The notes: generated by a model not told the origin, from the letters alone. Shown: positions 6,664 to 15,885, counted from the stretch's first letter. The stretch is 19,842 nucleotides of DNA from JAYTXL01 sp043742955 (GCA_043742955.1 JAYTXL010000069.1:1-19842); one strand, 5' to 3'. Numbers and translations: made by a program.

Positions 6664-7956
6664 TCAGGCGGTTGCGGCGGTTGGCAGGTTGACGATGTTC
6701 ACCGCTTGCTTTGGAGTCACGGCGAACCACTTCGCCGCGTCGGCAGCCTTCACGAGTTCGCGGTAATGCCGATGAATCACGGAGGCAGAATTACCGCACT
6801 CCCCCGCCACGCGCCCGGCATCGGCCGTCTGAGCGAAACGATAGCTGGCGTATGAATGACGCAAGGCATTGGCCTTCCACTTCAAAGCAGCGTTGTCCTC
6901 GGTCTTGGTGGCGGCGGCGGTTTCCTGTTGGACTTCGTAAAACTCGTCATGGCCACCCGGCCACACCTTGCCCGTGCGCTGCGCGTAGGAAGCCAGCCAC
7001 GCGGCGAGATTGTCACTGATGGGGACAACACGGCGGCTCGCAGTCTTGGCCGCGCCCGCGCCCACGGTGAGATGCCGCCCGGCAAGGTCAATGTCCCCCC
7101 AGGTGAGCCGTTCAATCTCGGCACTGCGTAGCCCGGCAAATGCACCGATGGCCAGACACGGCAGGAAGTCGGGCGAGGCGGCATTGAGCAACTTGCCGAT
7201 TTCGCCGGGCGTGAAGATGGCCACGCCTCCACCGTTGCGAACTTTGACCCGCTCCACACCGTCAACGGGATTATCGAACGCATAGCCGCGCGCCACGGCG
7301 AATTTGAACAGCAGGTGGATCACGCGGCGGAAGTTGACGTGCGTTTGCGGGGAAAGCTTTTTCTGCCCGTCCAGCCACGCTTGCACGTCGGCGGTGGTCA
7401 CGTTCCCGATTTCCTTCTGGAATGACTCCCCGAAACGAGTCAGCCGGGAGCGCAGGTCTTGCAAGTAACGTTCGGCACCGCCACGAGCCGCTTTGACGGT
7501 GAGCAATTCCGTGACCACTTGGGCAACGAGCTTGGCCGTGATTTGCTTGTTGCGCTGGCGGTAGAACTTCACGGCGGCATGAAGGTTCGGCAAATCACCG
7601 ACGATCTTCAAACATTCCACCAAGGCATCGGCTGCCGATAGCAGGGAGATGTTGAAGGGTTTCAGCCGTTGCACGGCGGCGGCGTATTCGCTCGCCTGCT
7701 CATTGGTCATGGCCGCCGCCAAGACTTCGCACTCGCTTAATTGGCGGGCGAGCTTGCCCGCTGCTTCAAGGGCTTCGGCCTCGTCAGCGTAGGAATCAAA
7801 GCGGCGTTTGCCGTTGGCGTAGTTGGCCACCATGTAGCAGTCGGCCCCGTTGGGTGCGGTGCGCCGGTAAACCGGGACTTTGACCCGGCCAAATTTGGCG
7901 ACGTGAAAGGCTTTACGGGCTTTCGCCTTGGGCTTGCGTGACGGGGTAGTATTCAC
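6664..7956 (-). CDS. int: tyrosine recombinase (integrase)
   Basis: This 430-residue phage-type integrase would insert and excise the element at the tRNA-Thr gene. A basic N-terminus and arm-binding region (1-70) precede a SAM-like core-binding domain (about 110-240). The catalytic domain then shows GLRSAE (R277), KTASRR (K304), NALRHS (R366, H367) and GNSASVIHRHY (Y398 nucleophile). Aligned by spacing with XerD, the two catalytic His positions are Asn here (N363 and N389). The 'GNS...HYREL' pattern is one I associate with integrases of Verrucomicrobiota and relatives. The start is GTG at 7956 with no good ribosome binding site. The gene lies 88 bases from the tRNA 3' end. Confidence 0.88.
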   Translation of the reverse strand: MNTTPSRKPKAKARKAFHVAKFGRVKVPVYRRTAPNGADCYMVANYANGKRRFDSYADEAEALEAAGKLARQLSECEVLAAAMTNEQASEYAAAVQRLKPFNISLLSAADALVECLKIVGDLPNLHAAVKFYRQRNKQITAKLVAQVVTELLTVKAARGGAERYLQDLRSRLTRFGESFQKEIGNVTTADVQAWLDGQKKLSPQTHVNFRRVIHLLFKFAVARGYAFDNPVDGVERVKVRNGGGVAIFTPGEIGKLLNAASPDFLPCLAIGAFAGLRSAEIERLTWGDIDLAGRHLTVGAGAAKTASRRVVPISDNLAAWLASYAQRTGKVWPGGHDEFYEVQQETAAATKTEDNAALKWKANALRHSYASYRFAQTADAGRVAGECGNSASVIHRHYRELVKAADAAKWFAVTPKQAVNIVNLPTAATA

Positions 7957-7965
7957 GCGTGAACT

Positions 7966-7985
7966 GTTGCACTACCGTTGCACTA
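7966..7985. repeat. direct repeat GTTGCACTA x2, 11-base period, beside integrase
   Basis: GTTGCACTA occurs at 7966-7974 and 7977-7985, one helical turn apart, between the integrase start and the tRNA 3' end. The position fits integrase arm-type binding sites or an operator for the int promoter. Function is inferred from location. Confidence 0.45.
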
Positions 7986-8044
7986 AATCAAGTTGAAAGA
8001 TCATTTCGGGAGGCGAAATAGTTCATAAGTCCTTAATAATGAAG

Positions 8045-8119
8045 TGGAGCCAATGGCCGGGATTGAACCGGCGACCGACGGTTTACGAAACCGTTGCTCT
8101 ACCACTGAGCTACATTGGC
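8045..8119 (-). tRNA. tRNA-Thr (anticodon CGT), probable attB host
   Basis: The 75-base gene folds fully: 7-bp acceptor GCCAATG/CATTGGC, 4-bp D stem GCTC/GAGC, 5-bp anticodon stem ACGGT/ACCGT with loop TTCGTAA, 5-base variable loop, and 5-bp T stem GCCGG/CCGGC with loop TTCAATC. The anticodon CGT reads ACG (Thr). The discriminator is T and the CCA end is encoded. The 3' end faces the mobile element, and the gene stays intact, as is usual when an element integrates in a tRNA 3' end. Confidence 0.95.
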
Positions 8120-8135
8120 ATCCGCACCAAGGCAG

Positions 8136-8165
8136 GTATTAGGCCAAGCTCCGTGAGTTTGGCAA
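8136..8165 (-). promoter_or_regulatory. sigma-70-type promoter candidate for tRNA-Thr
   Basis: On the minus strand, TTGCCA (8165-8160) and TAATAC (8141-8136) are separated by 18 bases. Transcription would start near 8129, about ten bases before the mature tRNA 5' end. The boxes lie between dapF and the tRNA. Confidence 0.5.
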
Positions 8166-8206
8166 GCACCTTTCAGCATGCGCTGCGGACCGAACCACGA
8201 ACGAGG

Positions 8207-9016
8207 TCAAAGATGGATTGTGCCGGTGAAGACAAAATCCGCCGGGCCGGTCAACCGAACGTCGGCGAATCTCCCCTGCTCCTCCGTGAAACTCACTTCC
8301 AACATATCCCCCCCCTGCACCTGGACTTGGACAGCCGATTTGAAGCCATGTAGGCGGGAGGTAATCAAAGCGGCTGCGGAAACTCCCGTGCCGCAAGCGA
8401 GCGTCTCACCCTCGACACCGCGCTCGTAAGTGCGCACGCGAATATGGCTGGCCCCCAGCAATTGCACGAAATTTACGTTCGTGCCGCTGGGTGCGAAATG
8501 CGGATGATAACGAATCTCGGCACCGAGCCGCTCCACCATCGCCTGGTCGGCATCGGGCACAAAAATCACGGCATGCGGCACCCCGGTGTTGACCGAATGA
8601 ACCGTTTGCGAGCCATTGGCCAAAGCGATTTGTTCGTCCAAGCGCAAGTCTTTGGGCGGAGTCAAATTGATGGTGGCGCGTTCGCCCTGAAAACTGGCGG
8701 TGATGATGCCGGCGCCCGTTTCGAAGGTGGTCGGGCCATTCGTTTCGGTGTGGTGCTGTACGAAACGGGCAAAACAACGGGCGCCATTTCCACACATGTC
8801 AGCAGTGCTGCCGTCGCGGTTGTAAAATTCCCAGGCCCAATCCGCCCGGCCCGACGCACAGGGAACCAATAGCAAGAGTCCGTCGGCCCCGACTCCGCGC
8901 TGACGGTCACAGAGGCGGACGATTTGGTCGCGGGACAATTTTAGATTTTGCTTCCGATTGTCGAGCAGAACGAAATCGTTCCCTGCTCCGTTCATTTTGG
9001 TGAATTCCAAATTCAT
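8207..9016 (-). CDS. dapF: diaminopimelate epimerase
   Basis: This 269-residue cytoplasmic enzyme converts LL- to meso-diaminopimelate, the lysine and peptidoglycan precursor. The N-terminus KMNGAGNDFVLLDN is diagnostic. The two catalytic cysteines are present in MCGNGARC (C75) and LACGTGVSA (C208), with GVGADGLLLL and NTGVPHAV between. Length is typical. The frame extends upstream to 9079, but the family start pattern fits the ATG at 9016 (MNLEFTKMNG). It lies upstream of tRNA-Thr and downstream of acs, all on the minus strand. The 175-base gap to acs suggests its own promoter. No obvious terminator is seen before the tRNA promoter. Confidence 0.95.
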   Translation of the reverse strand: MNLEFTKMNGAGNDFVLLDNRKQNLKLSRDQIVRLCDRQRGVGADGLLLLVPCASGRADWAWEFYNRDGSTADMCGNGARCFARFVQHHTETNGPTTFETGAGIITASFQGERATINLTPPKDLRLDEQIALANGSQTVHSVNTGVPHAVIFVPDADQAMVERLGAEIRYHPHFAPSGTNVNFVQLLGASHIRVRTYERGVEGETLACGTGVSAAALITSRLHGFKSAVQVQVQGGDMLEVSFTEEQGRFADVRLTGPADFVFTGTIHL

Positions 9017-9191
9017 GGCGAGGAAACTTAGCGTCCAATGTCCAAAATTCAAGGGGCAATGTCCGCGAAACCAGGGCACGCAGCGGACAGCATCGAGGCC
9101 CAGCGCTGGTCGCCTTCAAAGTTGCTGCTCGGCTTTCTCCGGATCAAACACGCCCAAGGAGCGGAGGAGAAAATACCCATTGAAAAATCGG

Positions 9192-11204
<2,013 letters not shown>

Positions 11205-11315
11205 AAATAAGGATTGAAATTCGCGGCCATCATATTGGTGCTTGCTGCTCCGTCAATAAATCATGTCGCGATTGATAACCTTGAACCTTTCCGCAGTCCG
11301 CGCTAGTCTCCTCCA

Positions 11316-12239
11316 GTGTCTGAAACATCAGCCAAGCCCATTGGGGCGTCGACGCGCTACTGCGCCGTCTTGGGGCACCCCATCAAACACTCTGCCTCTC
11401 CCGCCATGCAGAACGCCGCGTTCGCCGCCTTGGGCCTGGACTGGCGTTACCTGGCCTGTGAAGTTCACCCGGACTATTTGCGTGCCGCCATCGTGGGTGC
11501 GAAGGCGCTGCGTTTCATTGGCCTGAATCTCACGGTGCCCCACAAAATCCTCGCGTTGGAGCTGGTGGACGCACTAGACGAATCCGCCAGCAATTACGGG
11601 GCCGTGAACACCATCCGCTTTGAAGCCAGGGATCCGTTCGGTAACTGGCAACCGCTCCACCAATTCCCCGGCGAGGCGGACTTGGAAATCCGCAGCGTCG
11701 GCTACAACACGGACGCCTACGCAATCACACGATCACTCCGGGAGGAGCTTGGTTTGAAGCTGCGCGGAGCCAGGGTTCTTTTGCTTGGAGTGGGTGGGGC
11801 CGGCCGGGTGGCGGCCCTCAGACTTGCCGCCGAAGGGGTGAAGCATTTGCACCTGGTGAACCGCACGCCCAGCAAGGCGGAGGCCGTCGCTGCGGAAATC
11901 AAGCACCGGTTCCGTACCATCCAAGTCGGAATCGGCTATCCGAATGTCCCGGTCGATTTAATTCTGAACGCCACCTCGCTTGGTTTGCGACCCGACGATG
12001 CGCTGCCCATGGATGAAAGCCAATATCCGCTCAAACTGGCGCGGTTAGTGTACGACATGATTTATCGCCCCGCGGAGACGCCCTTGCTCCGGGCGGCGCG
12101 CGCGGCCGGCTGTCGCGCGGCCAATGGATTGGGAATGCTGCTTTACCAAGGGGGCAAAGCTCTGGAACTATGGACGGGCAAGACCGCACCGGTCACCGTG
12201 ATGCGTCACGCATTGGAAAAGAATATTTATGGCAATTAG
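11316..12239 (+). CDS. aroE: shikimate dehydrogenase
   Basis: This 307-residue protein reduces 3-dehydroshikimate to shikimate with NADPH. The substrate site is seen in GHPIKHSASPAMQN (20-33), NLTVPHK (K77), GAVNTI (N98) and GYNTDAY (D133). The NADP-binding turn is GVGGAGR (158-164), followed by VNRTPSKAEA. A stretch of about 28 residues (101-128, ARDPFGNWQPLHQF) replaces the short loop normally found before the GYNTD motif, so the protein is slightly long. The start is GTG at 11316; no in-frame ATG precedes the first motif. It is followed after 91 bases by the prepilin peptidase gene, and the two may be co-transcribed. Confidence 0.93.
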   Translation: MSETSAKPIGASTRYCAVLGHPIKHSASPAMQNAAFAALGLDWRYLACEVHPDYLRAAIVGAKALRFIGLNLTVPHKILALELVDALDESASNYGAVNTIRFEARDPFGNWQPLHQFPGEADLEIRSVGYNTDAYAITRSLREELGLKLRGARVLLLGVGGAGRVAALRLAAEGVKHLHLVNRTPSKAEAVAAEIKHRFRTIQVGIGYPNVPVDLILNATSLGLRPDDALPMDESQYPLKLARLVYDMIYRPAETPLLRAARAAGCRAANGLGMLLYQGGKALELWTGKTAPVTVMRHALEKNIYGN

Positions 12240-12330
12240 GAAAATCGGTGGTCCGCGGGGACAGCTCCCGGGGCAGTTTTAGCCCGGGTTCAAATCATGA
12301 CTTGCTTCGCTCATTCTGCGATCTGTTTGT

Positions 12331-13425
12331 ATGCCTGATTCCAATCTCTGGGCCGCGGTCCCCTTTCATTTTTGGTCCGTCGTGTTTTTTAGCTTCGGCT
12401 GCATCGTCGGCAGCTTACTAAACGTCTGCATCCACCGCATGCCCAGGGGTGAGAGCATCGTCTCGCCGCGCTCGCATTGCCCGCATTGTCGTTACAGCAT
12501 TCCGTGGTACCTGAACATTCCGCTATTCACATGGCTCTACCTCGGCGGCAAGTGTGGCAATTGCAACGCGCCCATCTCCTTTCGCTACTTCCTGGTGGAA
12601 CTCCTGACGGGCAGCGTATTTCTGTCGTGCTGGCTGGTATTCGGCGCGGCCAACCCGGACCTCGCACTCGTGAACTGCCTGCTCCTGGCCGGCTTCATCA
12701 CCGCCACTTTCATTGATGTGGAACATTTCATCATCCCCGATGAAATCACCTTGGGCGGGATTGTTGCGGGGTTTGTTTGTTCCGGCTTGGTTCCCTCGTT
12801 GCACGACCGCACCACGGGCGCGGCTGGTCTAAAACAAAGCGTCATTGGAATTCTGGCCGGGGCGGGGCTGATCTACGGAATTCTTCGCCTCGGCAAACTG
12901 CTCTTTGGGCGGCAAATCATCGAGCTGGAGCCAAAAACCACCATCGTGTTTTCGGAAACCGCCCTCCATTTTCCTGACCACGACATTCCTTACGAGGAAT
13001 TGTTCTACCGCAAATCGGACACCGTCGCCCTGCACGCCCACTCCGTGGAATTGGTGGATCGTTGCTACCAGGACTGCGAGCTGCGTTTGACACCCGCCAT
13101 CTTGAAAATCGGCGGGGAAGAATTTGATCCGGAAACCGTCCGTCATCTGGAGGTGGTGACCGACGTAATTGTCCTCCCGCGCGAGGCGATGGGTTTGGGC
13201 GATGTCAAGTTCATGGCCGCCATCGGCGCGTTCCTGGGGTGGCAGGCGGTTATTTTTTCGCTGACGGTCAGCGCCGTGATCGGCGCTTTCGTCGGCGTCG
13301 GGCTGATCGCTTTTCGGAAACAGGAATGGTCAAGCCGGCTTCCTTACGGACCCTACATTGCGCTGGCGGCAACGATCTGGATTTTCGCCCACAAACAGAT
13401 TCTTGACTGGTGGTTGGTGCGCTAA
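12331..13425 (+). CDS. pilD: type IV prepilin peptidase / N-methyltransferase (A24 family)
   Basis: This 364-residue inner-membrane aspartic protease cleaves and methylates prepilins. The N-terminal zinc site has CPHC (C50, C53) and CGNC (C75, C78), and methylation depends on this region in the family. The catalytic aspartates are in FIDVEHFIIPDEI (D129) and GLGDVKF (D291). About seven to eight membrane segments are visible. A soluble insertion of about 93 residues (192-284) separates the two active-site Asp segments and is absent from typical PilD. The end SRLPYGPYIALA is standard. Two pilin-like substrates are encoded just downstream. The gene is also called gspO or pppA; pilD is used for the family role only. 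Confidence 0.92.
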   Translation: MPDSNLWAAVPFHFWSVVFFSFGCIVGSLLNVCIHRMPRGESIVSPRSHCPHCRYSIPWYLNIPLFTWLYLGGKCGNCNAPISFRYFLVELLTGSVFLSCWLVFGAANPDLALVNCLLLAGFITATFIDVEHFIIPDEITLGGIVAGFVCSGLVPSLHDRTTGAAGLKQSVIGILAGAGLIYGILRLGKLLFGRQIIELEPKTTIVFSETALHFPDHDIPYEELFYRKSDTVALHAHSVELVDRCYQDCELRLTPAILKIGGEEFDPETVRHLEVVTDVIVLPREAMGLGDVKFMAAIGAFLGWQAVIFSLTVSAVIGAFVGVGLIAFRKQEWSSRLPYGPYIALAATIWIFAHKQILDWWLVR

Positions 13426-13521
13426 AGTGGTGCCCCGGTTTCGAGCGTCCCGGAATTGGAATCATTCTCCAACTGCCGGACCATGAACAAAATCGCGTCT
13501 CTCGCCGGCTGGTTGCTTTAG

Positions 13522-13548
13522 TTTGCAATTTGTGCCTTCGGTTGCAAA
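13522..13548. promoter_or_regulatory. inverted repeat, possible activator site upstream of pilin promoter
   Basis: TTTGCAA (13522-13528) and TTGCAAA (13542-13548) form a perfect 7-base inverted repeat centred about 115 bases upstream of the sigma-54 candidate. That distance suits an enhancer site for a PilR-type activator. It is equally explainable as chance or as remnant coding sequence. Confidence 0.3.
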
Positions 13549-13649
13549 TGGGTGGCTAATCCACTCTTCCGGCAATCAACCCTTGGCACCACGCAGTCCG
13601 CGGCCGACCTTCCAAGTTGTATCCGCTCCCCAACGAATATGTTTAATAA

Positions 13650-13665
13650 TGGCACACATCCTGCT
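13650..13665 (+). promoter_or_regulatory. sigma-54 (-24/-12) promoter candidate for the pilin gene
   Basis: TGGCACACATCCTGCT matches the RpoN consensus TGGCACG-N4-TTGCW at all key positions, with GG and GC in the correct phase. Transcription would start near 13676, giving a leader of about 95 bases to the pilin ATG. Pilin genes are classic RpoN/PilR targets in other bacteria, so position and sequence agree. Confidence 0.6.
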
Positions 13666-13677
13666 TTATGAGTGCTG

Positions 13678-13696
13678 AAATTGTAAAATACAATTT
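13678..13696. promoter_or_regulatory. hairpin at the predicted 5' end of the pilin transcript
   Basis: AAATTGTA (13678-13685) and TACAATTT (13689-13696) are a perfect 8-base inverted repeat with an AAA loop. It begins two bases after the predicted transcription start. It may stabilise the pilin mRNA 5' end or serve as an operator. It is AT-rich and too weak to be a good terminator. Confidence 0.4.
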
Positions 13697-13771
13697 TTGA
13701 ACACGTCAGAAATAATCCATTAATCCGCCGTTAAGGCCTTTAAACTCAGCAAAAAAAACGAAAGCACACGT

Positions 13772-14128
13772 ATGCCAATCAAAATCCCCCGCCAATCCGG
13801 CTTCACCCTTGTGGAAATCATGATCGTCGTGGCCATCATTGGTCTGCTGGCCGCCATCGCCATTCCTAACTTCGTCAAGGCCCGTGCCACCGCCCAGAAA
13901 AACTCCTGCATCGCCAACCTCAAGCAGATCGACGGTGCCAAACAACAGTGGGCCGTCGAAGCCAAGCAAGCCGCCACCGCCACGCCGACGGACGCGCAAA
14001 TCTTCGCCCCCGACTTGTATATCCGCAACAAACCTCTGTGCCCCATCGGCGGCACCTACACCTTGGGCGCGGTCAGCGAAGTGCCAACCTGCGACAAGAG
14101 TGCCAGCCCCGATTTCCATACGCTGTAA
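13772..14128 (+). CDS. type IV pilin-like major or minor pilin
   Basis: This 118-residue prepilin has the short leader MPIKIPRQSG and the cleavage site G10/F11 with E15 at mature +5. A 20-residue hydrophobic helix follows (TLVEIMIVVAIIGLLAAIAI) and then PNFVKARATAQKNSC. The mature part is only about 108 residues, with cysteines in NSCIANL, PLCPIGG and PTCDKS. The pattern is that of GspG/PilE-type pilins. It is likely processed by the A24 peptidase encoded upstream. The gene has its own sigma-54 promoter candidate. The ATG at 13772 is preceded by an A-rich stretch without a clear ribosome binding site. Confidence 0.85.
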   Translation: MPIKIPRQSGFTLVEIMIVVAIIGLLAAIAIPNFVKARATAQKNSCIANLKQIDGAKQQWAVEAKQAATATPTDAQIFAPDLYIRNKPLCPIGGTYTLGAVSEVPTCDKSASPDFHTL

Positions 14129-14308
14129 TGCCATCGTTTAATCCCCAATCTTTCACCGCTGGGAAACCCGTCGGCTCGGCAACGTCCACTTGGGCTGAGC
14201 CACTGGTGCCCCCCCCCGAATGCTTCCCGCTCGCGCAGCGCAAAACTTCGATTACGCGTCAGTACGTACATACGGCCCGCGCCCGAAATGGTTCATTGTT
14301 GCCAGTAG

Positions 14309-14782
14309 ATGAAATTAGCCTTTAACAACCCCAAAGCCACCTCGACGGACCGTCCGATTAAATGGTCCGGGGCGGCCGGTTTTACCTTGGAGGAAGTCGT
14401 GGTCGCCATGGCGGTCGCCGCGCTCACCATCGGCGGGGTCGCCACTGGCTATGTGACCAAAACCAAACGGGCGGAATGGTCCGCTTATTCCACCGCCGCC
14501 CAGACGGCGGCGCTCCAGCAAATCGAGCAGGTCCGCTCCGCCCGCTGGGATCCGCTCGCGCTGCCGGCGACCGACGAACTGGTGGGCGCCAATTTTCCGG
14601 TTACCACCGCCAAGCTCGAGCTCTCCGGGCCCAATGCCACAGTGGCTTACGTGACCAACCGGACAACCATCACCAGCCTCTCGGCCAACCCACCTCTCAA
14701 GATGATTCGCGTGGACAGCTCTTGGTCCTTCCTGGCCCGCGACCCTTTTACCAATTCGGTCACCACCTTTCGCAGCCCTTAG
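14309..14782 (+). CDS. pseudopilin (PilV/GspI-like)
   Basis: This 157-residue prepilin has a longer 24-residue leader ending SGAAG, then GFTLEEVVVAMAVAALTIGG with E29 at mature +5. The soluble part has NTT/TTFRSP-type beta segments and no cysteines. Low-abundance minor pilins that prime assembly look like this. It lies 180 bases downstream of the first pilin on the same strand and should be processed by the same peptidase. The gap has no obvious terminator, so shared transcription is possible. No other type IV pilus or type II secretion genes are nearby. Confidence 0.75.
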   Translation: MKLAFNNPKATSTDRPIKWSGAAGFTLEEVVVAMAVAALTIGGVATGYVTKTKRAEWSAYSTAAQTAALQQIEQVRSARWDPLALPATDELVGANFPVTTAKLELSGPNATVAYVTNRTTITSLSANPPLKMIRVDSSWSFLARDPFTNSVTTFRSP

Positions 14783-14863
14783 CTCGCTGGTCGCACCCGC
14801 AGCCTCGGGAGCTCAGCCAGAATCAAGAATGTTGCGGCAGTGAAACGATCTCCCCAACCTTTA

Positions 14864-14883
14864 CAATTCAGTTGAAACCACGG
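14864..14883 (+). repeat. 20-base repeat, also at 18260-18279
   Basis: CAATTCAGT(T/G)GAAA(C/T)CACGG occurs at 14864-14883 and 18260-18279 with 18 of 20 bases identical, both in intergenic DNA and both followed by G-rich sequence. This may be a degenerate member of a dispersed intergenic repeat. Confidence 0.45.
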
Positions 14884-14937
14884 GTGGACGCAGAGGGGAT
14901 GCTTGACCAAGGGTTGGAGAGGGGCCACGGTTCGGGG

Positions 14938-15633
14938 ATGAAAGCGATTCGATCCAAACTGCTCTTCGCGGTCGCGTGGGCACTCACGCTTTTTGCCGGC
15001 GGGACCAGCCACTCCCAGCCCGCGAACGCCGCCACCCTGCGCAAACAATTCCAAGAATACAAAGCCAAGGCGGAAAAAGGCAATCTGGAGGCCCAAAATA
15101 GCCTGGGCGTTTGTTACGCCAATGGCCGCGGAGTGGCGAAAGACGAAATAGAAGCCGTAAAATGGTATCGCAAAGTCGCTGATCAAAACCTCGCCGCCGG
15201 CCAGTTTAATCTGGGCCTCAGCTACGCCACGGGCCGGGGGGTCGAAAAAGATTACGCGGAAGCGGTGCAATGGTTCCGCAAGGCCGCCAACCAAAACCTC
15301 GCTTCCGCCCAGTATAATCTGGGTGTTTGCTACGATCTTGGCCAGGGCGTGGAAAAGGATTACCAGGCGGCGGTGGCGCTCTATCGCAAGTCGGCCGAAC
15401 AGGGTTACGACCGGGCGCAAAATAACCTGGGACTCAGCTACGAGGAGGGCAATGGCGTGGAAAAGGATTTGGTGGAAGCCTACGCGTATTACAATTTAGC
15501 CGCCCGCACTCACGAAGCCTCGGTGAAACACCGGAACGATTTGGAGAAAAAAATGTCCGCCCTGCAGGTCGCCGCCGCGCAAACACGCACCAAGGAATTG
15601 CGGGCGCAGATCGACGCCCAATCAAAACCGTAA
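14938..15633 (+). CDS. secreted Sel1-like repeat protein
   Basis: This 231-residue protein opens with a signal peptide (about 1-32: KLLFAVAWALTLFAGG, ending ANAA). Four Sel1/TPR-like repeats of 36 residues follow (about 51-86, 87-122, 123-158, 159-195), each with A-Q-x-x-L-G-x-x-Y and G-V-x-K-D. A charged helical tail ends it. Sel1 repeats usually mediate protein-protein contacts; no enzymatic motif is present. The ATG at 14938 has GGGG just upstream. The frame is open much further back, to 14362, but that part overlaps the pseudopilin gene and lacks coding character. It may be a periplasmic adaptor; a link to the pilins is not established. Confidence 0.85.
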   Translation: MKAIRSKLLFAVAWALTLFAGGTSHSQPANAATLRKQFQEYKAKAEKGNLEAQNSLGVCYANGRGVAKDEIEAVKWYRKVADQNLAAGQFNLGLSYATGRGVEKDYAEAVQWFRKAANQNLASAQYNLGVCYDLGQGVEKDYQAAVALYRKSAEQGYDRAQNNLGLSYEEGNGVEKDLVEAYAYYNLAARTHEASVKHRNDLEKKMSALQVAAAQTRTKELRAQIDAQSKP

Positions 15634-15635
15634 TC

Positions 15636-15656
15636 CGGCCCCCCCCGCCCGGGCCG
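15636..15656 (+). terminator. weak GC hairpin after the Sel1 gene
   Basis: CGGCCC (15636-15641) and GGGCCG (15651-15656) pair around a C-rich loop, starting two bases after the Sel1 stop codon. No T-tract follows, so an intrinsic terminator is only a possibility. Confidence 0.25.
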
Positions 15657-15669
15657 ACCCCGATCGATC

Positions 15670-15885
15670 CTAACGCGGCGCTCCATCCTTGCGGGATGCT
15701 TCCTTCGTGCTCACCGTGAATTTCACCATCGGCCGCCGAACCGTCGAGGCGACCCGGGTGTTGCTCCGCCGACGCCGGCGCTCCAGGCGCGCCTCGGCTG
15801 AAAAGAAATGCCGCGCCAGCAGCACCCCCACCGTCACGGTCACGAGGCCAAGGATCACGAGTGCGAATGGGTTGTCCAAATTCAT
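15670..15885 (-). CDS. small single-pass membrane protein
   Basis: This 71-residue protein has one membrane helix at about residues 6-25 (PFALVILGLVTVTVGVLLAR). A very basic stretch follows (RLERRRRRSNTR, 33-44), then a hydrophilic tail. The positive-inside rule puts the C-terminal part in the cytoplasm. No family is recognised. The ATG at 15885 has no clear ribosome binding site. It is convergent with the Sel1 gene and lies 101 bases upstream of the end of the isomerase-like gene on the same strand. It could be missed by annotation because of its size. Confidence 0.5.
   Translation of the reverse strand: MNLDNPFALVILGLVTVTVGVLLARHFFSAEARLERRRRRSNTRVASTVRRPMVKFTVSTKEASRKDGAPR

Larger units (their letters stand above)
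1..8044. mobile_element. tRNA-Thr-integrated phage-satellite-like or prophage-remnant element, left end not in window
   Basis: A tyrosine recombinase gene lies about 90 bases from the 3' end of a tRNA-Thr gene. It is followed in the same direction by an excisionase-like HTH gene, primase, DUF3987 ATPase, DUF5681 protein and large terminase. Integration at tRNA 3' ends with the integrase proximal is the standard layout for prophages and satellites. I found no second copy of the tRNA 3' end within 1-8000, so the left attachment site must lie outside the window or be decayed. Whether the cassette-like region 1-1016 is inside the element is not decided by the sequence. No portal, capsid, tail or lysis genes are visible. 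Confidence 0.62.
13483..13671 (+). pseudogene. possible small lipoprotein frame broken by an in-frame TAG
   Basis: An ATG at 13483 opens MNKIASLAGWLL, then a TAG (13519-13521). The same frame continues FAICAFGC and runs on to a TGA at 13669. Read through the TAG, the first 21 residues form a good lipoprotein signal with the lipobox AFGC. The rest, about 43 residues, has no recognisable motif, and the frame overlaps a promoter candidate. It may be a decayed lipoprotein gene, a base error, or chance. It lies in the 346-base stretch between the peptidase and the pilin, which otherwise holds only regulatory signals. Confidence 0.3.

Noticed and set aside
14362..14937. Upstream extension of the Sel1-repeat frame
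   Set aside because: It overlaps the pseudopilin gene in another frame, and the signal peptide begins at 14938.
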